Shown here: positions 8,569-17,217 of the stretch, in pieces | How the letters are laid out: each line of letters begins with the position of its first letter | How positions within the stretch are numbered: the stretch's first letter is position 1 | DNA from: JASHPR01 sp963808705 | GTDB lineage: Bacteria; Actinomycetota; Actinomycetes; Streptosporangiales; Streptosporangiaceae | Assembly: GCA_963808705.1 (NCBI GenBank) | Contig: CAWEHB010000005.1 | Span: 558,001 to 622,000, forward strand | Reading direction: 5' to 3' | DNA length: 64,000 nt | Notes under the pieces: generated by a model | What the model was told of the DNA's origin: nothing | The model's database searches: none | The model's input: the letters and a program-made list of their open reading frames with translations, nothing else | Program-made: the position numbers and the translations under genes

Positions 8569-9416
8569 CCGCTCCGGCGACCGTCCCGGCCCGGGGGGGT
8601 GACCCCCCAAACCCCCCCGGGCTACCAACTGTGCCGACCCGGGGGGACGACTCCCCGGAGCCCCCCGCGATGGCCCCGCCCACCTCCCCGGCCCTCTCCA
8701 CGGCCGGCAGGCCGGCCGTCGCGGCTGCCACATTGCTCGCGGCGCTGGAGACCGTCCGGGACCCGGAGCTCGACGAGCCGATCACCTCGCTCGGCTTCGT
8801 CACGTCGTGCACCGTCTCAGCGGACGGGGAGGCCCAGGTCCGGCTGCGGCTCCCGACGTACTTCTGCGCGCCCAACTTCGCCTTCCTGATGGTGGCCGAC
8901 GCCCATGACGCGGTGTCGGCCATGCCAGGCGTGCGTACGACGGAGGTGGTGCTCGAGGACCACTTCGCCTCGGATGCGATCAACGGCGGGGTAGCCGCGA
9001 GGGCCGGGTTCGCCCGGTCCTTCGACGGCGAGGCGCTCGGCGAGCTACACGAGTTGCGCGCCGACTTCCTGCGTAAGGCGGTGCTGGCCGGCACCGATCT
9101 CGTCAGCCGCCCGCTGGCCGCGGCAGGCGTGGAGCCACCAGCGCTGGCGGCGCTCACCCTCGGCCAGGCGCCGCCGTCGCCCGCGCTGGAGCGGCTGCGG
9201 CAGCGCCGGGCCGAGCTGGGGCTGCCCGCGGACGACGAAGCCCCGCTGCTGATCGATCCGACGACGGGCGCGCCGCTGAAGGCCGACGCGGTGCCGCTGC
9301 ACCTGCGCCGGGCGCACACCACGCGGATCGGCATCGAGGCGAACGCCGGCATCTGCCGCGGCATGCTGCGACACAGGTATCAAACTTCAGGACTAGGCGA
9401 GGAGGACCAGCAGTGA
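8565..9416 (+). CDS. MIP18/DUF59-family iron-sulfur cluster assembly-like protein
   Basis: A 283-residue protein with a DUF59 domain at about residues 55-130 (LETVRDPELDEPITSLGFV, then a cysteine in YFCAPNF) and an uncharacterised C-terminal half. DUF59 proteins (PaaD, SufT, MIP18) help mature Fe-S enzymes, so it may serve the [2Fe-2S] reductase or the oxygenase. The ATG at 8565 overlaps the amidohydrolase stop. The first 35 residues are Pro/Gly-rich and encoded by a G/C-run inverted repeat. An alternative ATG at 8670 with GGAG upstream would leave that repeat outside the coding region. Confidence 0.75.
   Translation: MTAPATVPARGGDPPNPPGLPTVPTRGDDSPEPPAMAPPTSPALSTAGRPAVAAATLLAALETVRDPELDEPITSLGFVTSCTVSADGEAQVRLRLPTYFCAPNFAFLMVADAHDAVSAMPGVRTTEVVLEDHFASDAINGGVAARAGFARSFDGEALGELHELRADFLRKAVLAGTDLVSRPLAAAGVEPPALAALTLGQAPPSPALERLRQRRAELGLPADDEAPLLIDPTTGAPLKADAVPLHLRRAHTTRIGIEANAGICRGMLRHRYQTSGLGEEDQQ
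8589..8622. repeat. G-run/C-run inverted repeat at the 5' end of the DUF59 gene
   Basis: The arm at 8589-8599 (GCCCGGGGGGG) is the exact reverse complement of 8612-8622, with a 12-base spacer that itself carries six Cs. A related C/G-run segment follows at 8639-8667. The RNA would fold into a very stable stem next to the translational overlap. It could set the level of downstream expression, or it may be a non-coding insertion if translation begins at 8670. Confidence 0.5.
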
Positions 9417-10438
9417 AGGCCGTCCGACTGCACGAGTTTCACCAGCCTCCGGTGGTCGATGACATACCCGAGCCCACCATCCGCGGCCCGCTCGACGTCA
9501 TCGTGAGGATCGGCGGCGCCGGGGTCTGCCGCACCGACCTGCACATTATGGAGGGCCAGTGGGACGCGGCCATGCATACCCCGCTGCCCTACGTCCTGGG
9601 CCACGAGAACGCGGGCTGGGTGCACGAGGTCGGCTCCGCGGTCAGCAACGTGGCGGTCGGTGACACCGTCATCCTGCATCCCACCCCCACCTGCGGGCTG
9701 TGCCGCGCCTGCCGGGCGGGCGACGACATGCACTGCGTCAACAGCGAGTTCCCCGGCCTGTCCCGCGACGGCGGGATGGCCCAGTACCTGCTTACCTCGG
9801 CCCGGGCCTGCATCAAGCTTGACCCGCAGACCCAGCCGAAGGACGTCGCGGCGCTGGCCGATGCCGGGATCACCGCCTACCACGCGGTGCGCAAGGCGAT
9901 CCCGCTGCTGTACCCGGGCACCACCTGCGTGGTGATCGGCGCCGGCGGGCTCGGTCACATCGGTATCCAGTGCCTCGCCGCGCTCACCGCGACCACGATC
10001 ATCGTGGTGGACCGGAACCCGGACGCGCTCAAGCTGGCTGAGCAGCTCGGCGCGAACCACACCGTGGTCGCCGACGGCGGGCACGTCGCGGCGACGGCGG
10101 ACCTGACCGGCGGGGCGGGCGCGAACGTGGTGCTCGACTTCGTGGCCGAGCAGGGCGCGGAGAGCGACGGGTGGGCGATGACCGGCCGGGCCGGCTCGTA
10201 CTTCGTCATCGGCTACGGCGGCACGCTGCACATCCCGACGCTGGACATCATCACGACCGAGCGCAACATCATCGGGAACATCGTCGGGACCTACAACGAC
10301 CTGGCCGAGCTCATGGTCCTGGCCCAGGCCGGGAAGGTCACCCTGCACACCCGGACGTACCCGCTGGACGCCGCGCCGGATGCCATCGCCGATCTCGACG
10401 CGGGACGGGTCCGCGGCCGCGCCATCCTCGTCCCCTAG
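9413..10438 (+). CDS. adh: Zinc-dependent NAD alcohol dehydrogenase
   Basis: A 341-residue medium-chain dehydrogenase. Catalytic zinc ligands are C39 (GVCRTD), H64 and E65 (GHEN). Structural zinc is held by C94, C97, C100 and C108. The Rossmann motif GAGGLG is at 176-181, followed by D200, which favours NAD over NADP. In known prm clusters the equivalent enzyme oxidises 2-propanol to acetone, and that is the likely role here. GTG at 9413 overlaps the previous stop, with GGAGG ten bases upstream. All catalytic residues are present. Confidence 0.93.
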   Translation: MKAVRLHEFHQPPVVDDIPEPTIRGPLDVIVRIGGAGVCRTDLHIMEGQWDAAMHTPLPYVLGHENAGWVHEVGSAVSNVAVGDTVILHPTPTCGLCRACRAGDDMHCVNSEFPGLSRDGGMAQYLLTSARACIKLDPQTQPKDVAALADAGITAYHAVRKAIPLLYPGTTCVVIGAGGLGHIGIQCLAALTATTIIVVDRNPDALKLAEQLGANHTVVADGGHVAATADLTGGAGANVVLDFVAEQGAESDGWAMTGRAGSYFVIGYGGTLHIPTLDIITTERNIIGNIVGTYNDLAELMVLAQAGKVTLHTRTYPLDAAPDAIADLDAGRVRGRAILVP

Positions 10439-10452
10439 GGAGGTTTGACCGA

Positions 10453-12144
10453 ATGGCCAAGGAACTCCGCTTCGGCGAGGACGCGCGCAGCCTGCTGCTG
10501 GCCGGCGTCGACCAGCTGGCCGAGGCCGTGAAGTCCACGCTCGGCCCCAAGGGCCGCAACGTCATCCTGGAGAAGATCACCGGGTCGCCGGTGGTCACCA
10601 ACGACGGCGTGACGATCGCGCGGGAGATCCACCTCAAGAACCAGTTCGAGAACATGGGCGCCCAGCTGGTCAAGGAAGCGGCGATCAAGACCAACGACAT
10701 CGTCGGCGACGGCACCACCACGGCGACGGTGATCGCCCAGGCGATCGTCCGGCACGGCATGCAGGCGATCGGCACCGGCGCCAACCCGGTCCTGGTCAAG
10801 CGGGGCATCGACCTCGCCGTCGGCCGGCTGGTCGAGCACCTGCAGAGCGTGGCGCACCCGGTGATCACCGAGCATGACTACGCCCGGGTGGCGGCGATCT
10901 CGGCGAACGACGACGACTCGGTCGGCGTGGTGATCGCCAAGGCGCTGCACACCGTCGGTGACGGCGGCACCGTGACGGTGGAGGAGTCGGCGGTCAACGG
11001 GATGAGCGTCGACTTCGTGGAGGGCTTCGAGTTCGACAACGGGTACCTGTCGCCGTACATGGTGACCAACCCGGCCAGTCTCGAGGCGATCGTCGAGGAC
11101 CCGTACATCCTGATGTGCAGCGAGAAGATCACCAAGGTGCAGCAGCTGATGCCGCTGCTCGACAAGATCATGCGGGCGCCGCGGCCGCTGATCATCATCG
11201 CCGAGACCGTCGAGGGCACGGCGCTGTCCATGCTGGTGCACAACCACGTCAACCGGGTCTTCCAGTGCGTGGCGGTGCGCGCCCCCGGCTTCGGCGACCG
11301 GCGGCTGCACAAGCTGGAGGACATCGCCGCGATCTGCGGCGGCGCCGTGTACAGCAAGCACTCGGGGTTCACCCTGGAGACGATGACCATCGACCAGCTC
11401 GGCCGGGCCGCGCAGGTGCGGGTCACCGCGGACCGCACCGCCATCATCGGCGGCGGCGGCTCCCCCGAGGACATCGAGTTCCGGGTCACCCAGCTGCGCG
11501 CCGAGATGGAGCGGGCCACGTTCGGGGTCGACGAGGACGTGCTGACCGAGCGGATCGGCGCGCTGACCGGCAGGGTCGCCGTGATCCGGGTCGGGGCGCC
11601 GACCCCCGCCGAGCTGAAGGAACTGCAGCACCGGGTCGAGGACGCGCTGTCAGCGACCCGGGCCGCGATGGCCGAGGGCATCGTCGCGGGCGGCGGGGCC
11701 GCGCTGCTGCACGCCGAGGGCAGCCTGGACGACCTGCAGGTCAAGGACGACTACGCGATCGGCGTGGACATCGTGCGGCGCGCGTTGCCCGAGCCCGCCT
11801 TCCTGATCGCCGCCAACGCGGGCTATTCGGGCCAGGAAGTGCTGGCCCAGACGGAGAAGCTGGGCCGGGACGAAGGCTTCGACGCGCTGCAGGGGCGCTA
11901 CGGCAACATGATCGAGATGGGCATCATCGACCCGCTGCGGGTCACCCGGTCCGCGCTGCAGAACGGGGCCTCGGTGGCCGGGCTGCTGCTCACCACGAAC
12001 ACCCTGGTCGCCGAGGAGCAGACGCCCTGGGGCGGCAGCGCCGCGCTCATGACCGAGTACGGCCCGCTCGACGAGGGCCTGCATCAGCCGTCTCCGGACT
12101 CCAGCACGCCGCAGTCGCTCGGGCTCGGCCCCTCGATCGGCTGA
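10453..12144 (+). CDS. groEL: GroEL-type chaperonin of the monooxygenase operon (MimG-like)
   Basis: A 563-residue Hsp60 with LGPKGRNV near residue 30 and the ATPase motif GDGTTT at 85-90. It is slightly longer than the usual 540, with a Ser/Pro/Gly tail (STPQSLGLGPSIG) in place of a Gly-Met repeat. No groES lies beside it, so it must use the genomic GroES. A dedicated GroEL is characteristic of prm/mim operons and is needed there for folding of the hydroxylase large subunit. ATG at 10453 is 14 bases after the dehydrogenase stop, with AGG upstream. Confidence 0.93.
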   Translation: MAKELRFGEDARSLLLAGVDQLAEAVKSTLGPKGRNVILEKITGSPVVTNDGVTIAREIHLKNQFENMGAQLVKEAAIKTNDIVGDGTTTATVIAQAIVRHGMQAIGTGANPVLVKRGIDLAVGRLVEHLQSVAHPVITEHDYARVAAISANDDDSVGVVIAKALHTVGDGGTVTVEESAVNGMSVDFVEGFEFDNGYLSPYMVTNPASLEAIVEDPYILMCSEKITKVQQLMPLLDKIMRAPRPLIIIAETVEGTALSMLVHNHVNRVFQCVAVRAPGFGDRRLHKLEDIAAICGGAVYSKHSGFTLETMTIDQLGRAAQVRVTADRTAIIGGGGSPEDIEFRVTQLRAEMERATFGVDEDVLTERIGALTGRVAVIRVGAPTPAELKELQHRVEDALSATRAAMAEGIVAGGGAALLHAEGSLDDLQVKDDYAIGVDIVRRALPEPAFLIAANAGYSGQEVLAQTEKLGRDEGFDALQGRYGNMIEMGIIDPLRVTRSALQNGASVAGLLLTTNTLVAEEQTPWGGSAALMTEYGPLDEGLHQPSPDSSTPQSLGLGPSIG

Positions 12145-12155
12145 GGTCCCGGCCC

Positions 12156-13448
12156 ATGGCCGGGACCCAGACCGCCCGGGCGGCCGGGACACCGGCGGTC
12201 GGGATAGCACAGCCGAGTGGGCTGCGGCGGCTGCGCTCGCGCGGGCGGGCCCGCGGCGTCGTGGCCCTGCTCGGCCCGGCGTTCGTGGCCGCGGTCGCCT
12301 ACGTCGACCCGGGCAACTTCGGCACCAACTTCGCCGCGGGGGCGCGGTTCGGCTACGCGCTCGCGTGGGCGGTGGTGACGGCCAACCTGATGGCCATGCT
12401 GGTGCAGTACCTGTCGGCCAAGACCGGCGTGGCCACCGAGCGCGACCTGCCGCAGCTGTGCCGCGAGCACTTCGGGGCGTCCGTGTCGCTGGGCCTGTGG
12501 GTGCAGGCCGAGCTCATCGCCATGGCCACCGACCTGGCCGAGTTCGTCGGGGCGGCACTCGGGCTGAACCTGCTGTTCCGCGTGCCGCTGCTGGCGGCCG
12601 GGCTGATCACGGCGGTCGTCGCGTTCGGGATCCTGGCCCTGGAGCAGCGCGGTTACCGGCGCTTCGAGCTGGCCATCGCCGGCCTGCTCGCCATCGTCTT
12701 CCTCGGCTTCGCCTACGACCTGGCCGGCGTCGGTGCCAGCCCGGCCGGCACCGCGGCCGGGCTGGTGCCCCGTCTCGGCAGCGACCGGCTGCTGCTCGTG
12801 TCGGGGATCATCGGGGCCACGGTCATGCCGCACGTGATCTACCTGCATTCCGCGCTGACGAAGTCCCGGGTGAGTTGCGGCGATGACGCCGAGCGGCGTG
12901 AGCTGCTGCGCTTCCAGCGGCTGGACGTGATCGTTGCGCTCGGCGCGGCCGGCCTGATCAACCTGGCCATGCTGTTCGTCGCCGCCTCGGTGTCCCACCG
13001 CGCGGGCGGGACGGGCGCCGACTCGATCGAGGCCGCGCACGCCGGGCTCGCCCGGCTGGTCGGCGGGGGGGCCGCGCTGGCGTTCGCCGTCGCGCTGCTC
13101 GCGTCGGGGCTGTCGTCGTCGAGCGTGGGCACCTACGCGGGGCAGGTGGTCATGCAGGGCTTCGTCCGCCGCCGCATCCCGCTGTGGGTGCGCCGCGGGC
13201 TGACCATGCTGCCCGCGCTCATCGTGCTCGGGCTCGGCCTGCCCGCCACCGACAGCCTGGTGATCTCGCAGGTGGTGCTGTCCTTCGGGATCCCGTTCGC
13301 GCTGGTGCCGCTGGTGCTGCTGACCCGCCGCGCGGACATCATGGGCCCGCTCGTCAACCGCCCGCTCACCACCGCGGCGGCCGGCGGTATCGCTTTGATG
13401 ATCATCGCCCTGAACGCCTACCTGCTCTGGGCCACCTTCGCGGGGTGA
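12156..13448 (+). CDS. mntH: NRAMP-family divalent metal (Mn2+/Fe2+) transporter
   Basis: A 430-residue membrane protein with about 11 hydrophobic segments. It carries the two metal-site signatures of the family, DPGN at 51-54 in helix 1 and ATVMPH at 221-226 in helix 6, followed by the usual LHS. It moves Mn2+ or Fe2+ inward with protons. It starts 11 bases after groEL with GAGG upstream, so it reads as the last gene of the monooxygenase operon. Co-expression with a diiron oxygenase suggests iron supply for the hydroxylase; that role is inference. The cytoplasmic N-terminus of about 30 residues is longer than usual. Confidence 0.9.
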   Translation: MAGTQTARAAGTPAVGIAQPSGLRRLRSRGRARGVVALLGPAFVAAVAYVDPGNFGTNFAAGARFGYALAWAVVTANLMAMLVQYLSAKTGVATERDLPQLCREHFGASVSLGLWVQAELIAMATDLAEFVGAALGLNLLFRVPLLAAGLITAVVAFGILALEQRGYRRFELAIAGLLAIVFLGFAYDLAGVGASPAGTAAGLVPRLGSDRLLLVSGIIGATVMPHVIYLHSALTKSRVSCGDDAERRELLRFQRLDVIVALGAAGLINLAMLFVAASVSHRAGGTGADSIEAAHAGLARLVGGGAALAFAVALLASGLSSSSVGTYAGQVVMQGFVRRRIPLWVRRGLTMLPALIVLGLGLPATDSLVISQVVLSFGIPFALVPLVLLTRRADIMGPLVNRPLTTAAAGGIALMIIALNAYLLWATFAG

Positions 13449-13467
13449 CGGCGGCGCGCCTCCGCCG
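13449..13467 (+). terminator. Possible short terminator hairpin after the prm operon
   Basis: CGGCGG at 13449-13454 pairs with CCGCCG at 13462-13467 across a seven-base loop, right after the mntH stop. The stem is short and there is no U-tract. Position is the main support. Confidence 0.3.
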
Positions 13468-13546
13468 CAGGCCCGGGGCGGGCTGGCAGGGTGGCGGGAG
13501 AGACCGCCACGTTTGCCGTCTGGCTGCGCGGGAAGGAGCGAAGCTC

Positions 13547-13756
13547 ATGCACGCCATCGATGACGCCCGCCTTCGTCGCGGGCTCGCGGCGGAGCACCTG
13601 CCGGTCGAGGAGGGGACCGCGGACGGTAAGACCCGGATCAGCTGCGCGGGTGCCAAGTGCGCGGCCTGGAATCCGCGCCCCTGCGAGTCGCGCCGCGAAG
13701 CGCAGTTCTGGTACAACCGGCACATCTCGCAGCCTCTTCTCCGCCACCTGTGGTGA
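13547..13756 (+). CDS. Small Cys-containing hypothetical protein (69 aa)
   Basis: The ATG at 13547 is preceded by GAAGGAG at good spacing. The protein is basic and has three cysteines in a C-x4-C-x7-C arrangement (SCAGAKCAAWNPRPCESR), which could bind a metal or form a disulfide. No signal peptide or membrane helix is visible. It follows the metal transporter at about 100 bases and is on the same strand. I do not recognise it. Codon bias supports translation, but its short length leaves doubt. Confidence 0.5.
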   Translation: MHAIDDARLRRGLAAEHLPVEEGTADGKTRISCAGAKCAAWNPRPCESRREAQFWYNRHISQPLLRHLW

Positions 13757-13955
13757 GCAGCGCCCCGCTCGTACCGGCACGATGATGGGGCCCGCGGAGG
13801 CGCCCCTTGTGGGACGCCCCAGATTCAGGTCCGGAGGATTTGGCCTTTGGCTCATGGCTCACCCGGCGCGCGGCGCGTACCGTGCGGCGGGAGGGGAAGG
13901 CGCGCGTGCCCGCGCCGCCCAGAGTCGACCGTGAGGCTGCCCAGCCGGAGTTGCC

Positions 13956-14246
13956 GTGAGCGAGACAGGCCGCTGCCCATATTGCGGCTCGCCGGTGCGT
14001 GGCGCCGCCGGGCCCGACCCGGCGGGCGCGCCAGCCGCGGAGCGCGGCCTGGAACCGCTGTACCGGGAGGTACGCAGGATCCGCGAGATCGCCGAGGCCC
14101 GCGCGGCGGACGACGACGCGCGCCGCATCGCCGAGCTCACCCGCCAGGTGGCCGAGCTCCGGGCCACGGTGGCCCGGCTCCGCGGGCCGGGCGTGGTCGG
14201 TCTCGCCGCCCCGGCCGGGGGAGCGCCCGGCCGGCGAGTCGGCTGA
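13956..14246 (+). CDS. Small zinc-ribbon-like / coiled-coil protein (96 aa)
   Basis: The N-terminus has one CPYC knuckle (GRCPYCGSPV). It is followed by an Ala/Pro linker and a helix of about 45 residues rich in Arg, Glu and Ala with a heptad-like pattern, suggesting a coiled coil. A second cysteine pair is missing, so zinc binding would need a dimer. GTG at 13956 follows GGAG. No recognised function; a small actinobacterial cytosolic protein. Confidence 0.5.
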   Translation: MSETGRCPYCGSPVRGAAGPDPAGAPAAERGLEPLYREVRRIREIAEARAADDDARRIAELTRQVAELRATVARLRGPGVVGLAAPAGGAPGRRVG

Positions 14247-14299
14247 CGGCGCTTACCGGGCCGGGCTCCCGGCGGTTTCCCGTACGCTACGCCCCGCGC

Positions 14300-14878
14300 T
14301 CACCGGGCCGCGCGCTCGGAGCCGGTTGCGTGGTCGGCCGCCTCCTGCGGTGGTGCGGGCGGGCGGTCCGCCGCGGCGGCCCTGCGGTCGCTGTCCAGCT
14401 CGCGCAGCCGGTTCAGGGCGGGAACCGCGGCAGCGAGGGCGGCGGCCTCATCCTCGGGCAGCTTGTCGATCAGGTCGGCGAACGTCGCGGCGCCGGCCTG
14501 GCGCCGGGCGCGGATGTAGTCAGCCCCGGCGGCGGTCAGCGCCACGAGCACGACCCGCTTGTCGGCCGGGTCGGGCCGCCGCTCGGCCAGGGCGGCCTGC
14601 TCCAGCCCGGTCACGAGCACGCTCATCGACGGCTGGGTGACGCCCTCGATCACGGCCAGGTCGGTGAGCCGGCGGGGGCCCGTGCGATCCAGCGTGGACA
14701 GCGTCGACGCCGCGGTCAGGCTGATCTCCCGGGGCCCGTGGCGCACCGCGAGCGTCACCAGCCCGTACAGCGCCTCCCCGATGGTGATCCCGGCGCTGCT
14801 CGCGCTCGCGTCCTGGCTATCCGTGCGGTCCGCTGGGTCTCGCCCGGTGACGCCGTGCGTCGTCATGCCGATAAGCAT
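14300..14878 (-). CDS. MarR-family regulator, internal start inside the M20-MarR reading frame
   Basis: A winged-helix MarR protein of 192 residues. The recognition-helix region is RRLTDLAVIEGVTQPSMSVLV and the wing contains ERRPDPADKRVVLVALT. The frame is continuous with the M20 gene upstream, with no stop between. However, an AT-rich stretch with a -10-like TATAGT (14890-14885) lies exactly six bases before ATG 14878, so a leaderless message for MarR alone is plausible. ATG 14866 is a second possible start. It would be the local regulator of the molybdenum-hydroxylase operon; its ligand is unknown. Confidence 0.8.
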   Translation of the reverse strand: MLIGMTTHGVTGRDPADRTDSQDASASSAGITIGEALYGLVTLAVRHGPREISLTAASTLSTLDRTGPRRLTDLAVIEGVTQPSMSVLVTGLEQAALAERRPDPADKRVVLVALTAAGADYIRARRQAGAATFADLIDKLPEDEAAALAAAVPALNRLRELDSDRRAAAADRPPAPPQEAADHATGSERAAR

Positions 14879-16102
14879 AGTACAACTATATAGATAGTCT
14901 ATGCACTTTCGCGGCGGGCCCCGGCGCGGGGATAACAGCAGGGTCAGCGCGGCCAGGTAGCCGGCCAGCATGACGCTGGCCACCTGGCCGACGGCACCGT
15001 CGGAGGGCAGGAACCGCGGGTGGTGCAGGGTCACGGTGCCGCCCGCGCCGACGAACAGCATCAGGATGGGCGCGAGGCGGGAGTAGTAGGAGAAGTCGTC
15101 GGCGCCGCAGGAACGGAACGAGGTGTCCACGGCGAACCCGGCCTCGCGGAGCAGCGGCCAGCTGGCCTCGGCCAGCTGCTCGCTGTTGACCAGCGCGGGC
15201 TCGCCCTCGTCGATCGTCACGATGCCCCGGCAGCCGTGGGCGCGGCAAGTGTGCTCCACGATCTCGCGCAGCGCCTGGCGCAGCACCGGGCGGGCGGCCG
15301 GGTCCAGCGCCCGCAGCGAGCCGCGGGCGGTGGCCGACCCGGGGATCACGTTCGGCGCCCGGCCGGCCTGCAGCGCGCCGACCGACACGGCCACCGCGTG
15401 CGTGGGGTCGATCCGCCTGCTGGCGATCTGCTGCAGGGCCAGCACCACCTGGCACAGGACGGGCACCGGGTCGGCCGCCAGGTGCGGATAGGCGGCGTGG
15501 CCGCCGGTGCCCTCGACCCGGATCTCGAACTCGTCGCTGGACGCGTTCACCGTGCCGCCGGCGGCCGCGACCGTGCCGGGCGGCACCTGGTGCTGCAGGT
15601 GCGCGCCGAGGACCGCGCCCGGCTGCTGCGCGGCGAACTCCGCCGACGCCGCGATGTCCCGTGCGCCGGACGGATAGCCCTCCTCCCGCGGCTGCAGCAC
15701 GGCCAGCAGCGCCGCGGGCAGGCCGGCCGCCCGCGCCACGCTGCGGGCCGCGCGCCCGAGCGCGGCCAGGGCCGCGAGGTGCACGTCGTGCCCGCACGCG
15801 TGCATGCCCCCGGTCGCCGACGCCCAGGGGACGCCGGTCTGCTCGGCGACCGGAAGCGCGTCGAGCTCGGCCCGGATCGCGATGCACGGACCCGACGGCG
15901 GGCCGATGCGGACGAGCCGGCCGGTGCCGGCGATCACCGGCGCGTCCGCGGCGCCGAGCGCCGCCGCGACCCTGGCCGCCGTGCGGTGCTCGGACCCGGA
16001 CAGCTCGGCGCCCGCGTGCAGCTCGCGGCGCAGCCGGACGGCATCGGGGAGCTCGCGGTCGAGCGCGGCACGCAGCGCCGCCGCCGGGCCCGGGCCGGTC
16101 AC
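14300..16102 (-). CDS. M20-family amidohydrolase/aminoacylase reading in frame into MarR (600 aa fusion)
   Basis: Residues 1 to about 395 form a full M20 (AmhX/HipO-like) amidohydrolase. The metal-binding motif HACGHDVHLA and the nucleophile-side PREEGYPSG are present, and a dimerisation lid domain begins near DEFEIRVEGTGGHAAYPH. These enzymes split N-acyl amino acids or related amides. The GTG at 16102 overlaps the preceding amidohydrolase stop. Unusually, no stop follows the M20 domain: the frame passes through an AT-rich stretch (CIDYLYSCTMLIGM) and continues as a complete MarR regulator. Either this is a real enzyme-regulator fusion or the M20 stop was lost by mutation or sequence error. 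Confidence 0.8.
   Translation of the reverse strand: MTGPGPAAALRAALDRELPDAVRLRRELHAGAELSGSEHRTAARVAAALGAADAPVIAGTGRLVRIGPPSGPCIAIRAELDALPVAEQTGVPWASATGGMHACGHDVHLAALAALGRAARSVARAAGLPAALLAVLQPREEGYPSGARDIAASAEFAAQQPGAVLGAHLQHQVPPGTVAAAGGTVNASSDEFEIRVEGTGGHAAYPHLAADPVPVLCQVVLALQQIASRRIDPTHAVAVSVGALQAGRAPNVIPGSATARGSLRALDPAARPVLRQALREIVEHTCRAHGCRGIVTIDEGEPALVNSEQLAEASWPLLREAGFAVDTSFRSCGADDFSYYSRLAPILMLFVGAGGTVTLHHPRFLPSDGAVGQVASVMLAGYLAALTLLLSPRRGPPRKCIDYLYSCTMLIGMTTHGVTGRDPADRTDSQDASASSAGITIGEALYGLVTLAVRHGPREISLTAASTLSTLDRTGPRRLTDLAVIEGVTQPSMSVLVTGLEQAALAERRPDPADKRVVLVALTAAGADYIRARRQAGAATFADLIDKLPEDEAAALAAAVPALNRLRELDSDRRAAAADRPPAPPQEAADHATGSERAAR
14885..14898. promoter_or_regulatory. AT-rich near-palindrome (ACTAT-n4-ATAGT) at the internal MarR promoter
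   Basis: Five-base arms ACTAT and ATAGT flank four bases, overlapping the proposed -10 box of the MarR gene. This sits in a roughly 30-base AT-rich island in otherwise >70% GC DNA. The arrangement is typical of an autoregulatory MarR operator. It also lies within the open frame joining the M20 and MarR genes. Confidence 0.5.
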
Positions 16103-17217
16103 GGCTCGGGCAGCCGGTACACCCGGCGGGCGTTGGCCGCCCCGATCAGGTGCCCGACCCGGTCGGCGTCCGCGGCCGACCAGGCGCCGTCGGCGACGAA
16201 CGCGCTGGTGACGGCGGCCAGGTCGCGGCGGAACCCGGCCGCGCCCAGGTAGTGCAGCTCGGGAAGCCCGAAGGCATCGGAGGAGTAGAGCATCTTGTGG
16301 AACGGGGTGAGCTCCAGCGCCTCGGCGAGCACCGCGGGCGAGCGCGCGCCGACGTGGTTCAGGGCCTCGCCGACGTCCATGTACACGTGCGGGAAGACAT
16401 GGGCGAGGTAGGCCGCCTGGCGGTGGTACGGGTAGCAGTGCAGCAGCATGATGGGCGTGCCAGCGCCCTGGGTGGCGAGCAGGAAGTCGTGCAGCAGCGA
16501 GGGGTCGGCCCGGTGCAGGCGCACGTCGGGATCGCCGAAGCCGACGTGGAACTGGAGCGGCAGCCCGAGGTCCACCCCGGTCCAGATCGCGTGCCGGAGC
16601 AGCACCGGGTCCTCGAGGCGGGCCGCGGGGTCGGCGCCGAGCGCCCGCAGCCAGCGGCCCGCCGCGACCCGGACCTCGGCGGCGGCGGGCCGCGCAGGAT
16701 CGAAGTCAAGCCCGTACCGGTAGGCCGCGATGGACTTGAGCCCGACCGCGTGGCGGGTGGCGGCCGAGAGCGCGTCCGTGAACGCCGCCGCGTAGTGCGC
16801 GGCGTCGGTCCCGGCGCGTGCCACCCGCTCGGCGACCGACTCGAGCCGGACGATCTCGTGCGCGGGCGCCCCGCTGGCCTCGGCGAACCGCGCCGGGGTG
16901 AGAACCTGGTCGGTCTGGTAGCCGCTGTCCACCAGCCAGGCCTCCACGCCAGCGGCGTGCAGCAGCCGCCGGCCCACCTCGGCGGCCCCGAGCTCGGTGC
17001 GACGCTGCAGGTAGTGCTCGGCGGGCACGAACGGCTCGAGGCCCAGCACCGGCGCGCACCAGCGGCGCACCGCGAAGCCGAGCTGGCTGTCGAACGCCGA
17101 CGTGCCCGGCGGTGCGGGCGCGAGCGACTCGGTGAGCAGGGCCTCGACGCCTGGCCCGTCCAGCGCGCCTGCGACCACGCCGTGGACGTGATGGTCGATC
17201 AGCGGAAGTGTCCCCAT
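16099..17217 (-). CDS. FluG-type amidohydrolase (TIM barrel)
   Basis: A 372-residue amidohydrolase_2 protein with an N-terminal HHVHG metal motif (LIDHHVHG), a central LQFHVGFGD, an LLHCYPYHR segment and a late LYSSDAFG Asp motif. This is the layout of the N-terminal half of fungal/bacterial FluG proteins, whose other half is a glutamine synthetase. Here the two halves are separate neighbouring genes: the ATG at 17217 overlaps the ligase stop (TGATG), with GGAGG five bases upstream. It probably acts on the same substrate family as the ligase. Exact reaction unknown. Confidence 0.82.
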   Translation of the reverse strand: MGTLPLIDHHVHGVVAGALDGPGVEALLTESLAPAPPGTSAFDSQLGFAVRRWCAPVLGLEPFVPAEHYLQRRTELGAAEVGRRLLHAAGVEAWLVDSGYQTDQVLTPARFAEASGAPAHEIVRLESVAERVARAGTDAAHYAAAFTDALSAATRHAVGLKSIAAYRYGLDFDPARPAAAEVRVAAGRWLRALGADPAARLEDPVLLRHAIWTGVDLGLPLQFHVGFGDPDVRLHRADPSLLHDFLLATQGAGTPIMLLHCYPYHRQAAYLAHVFPHVYMDVGEALNHVGARSPAVLAEALELTPFHKMLYSSDAFGLPELHYLGAAGFRRDLAAVTSAFVADGAWSAADADRVGHLIGAANARRVYRLPEP

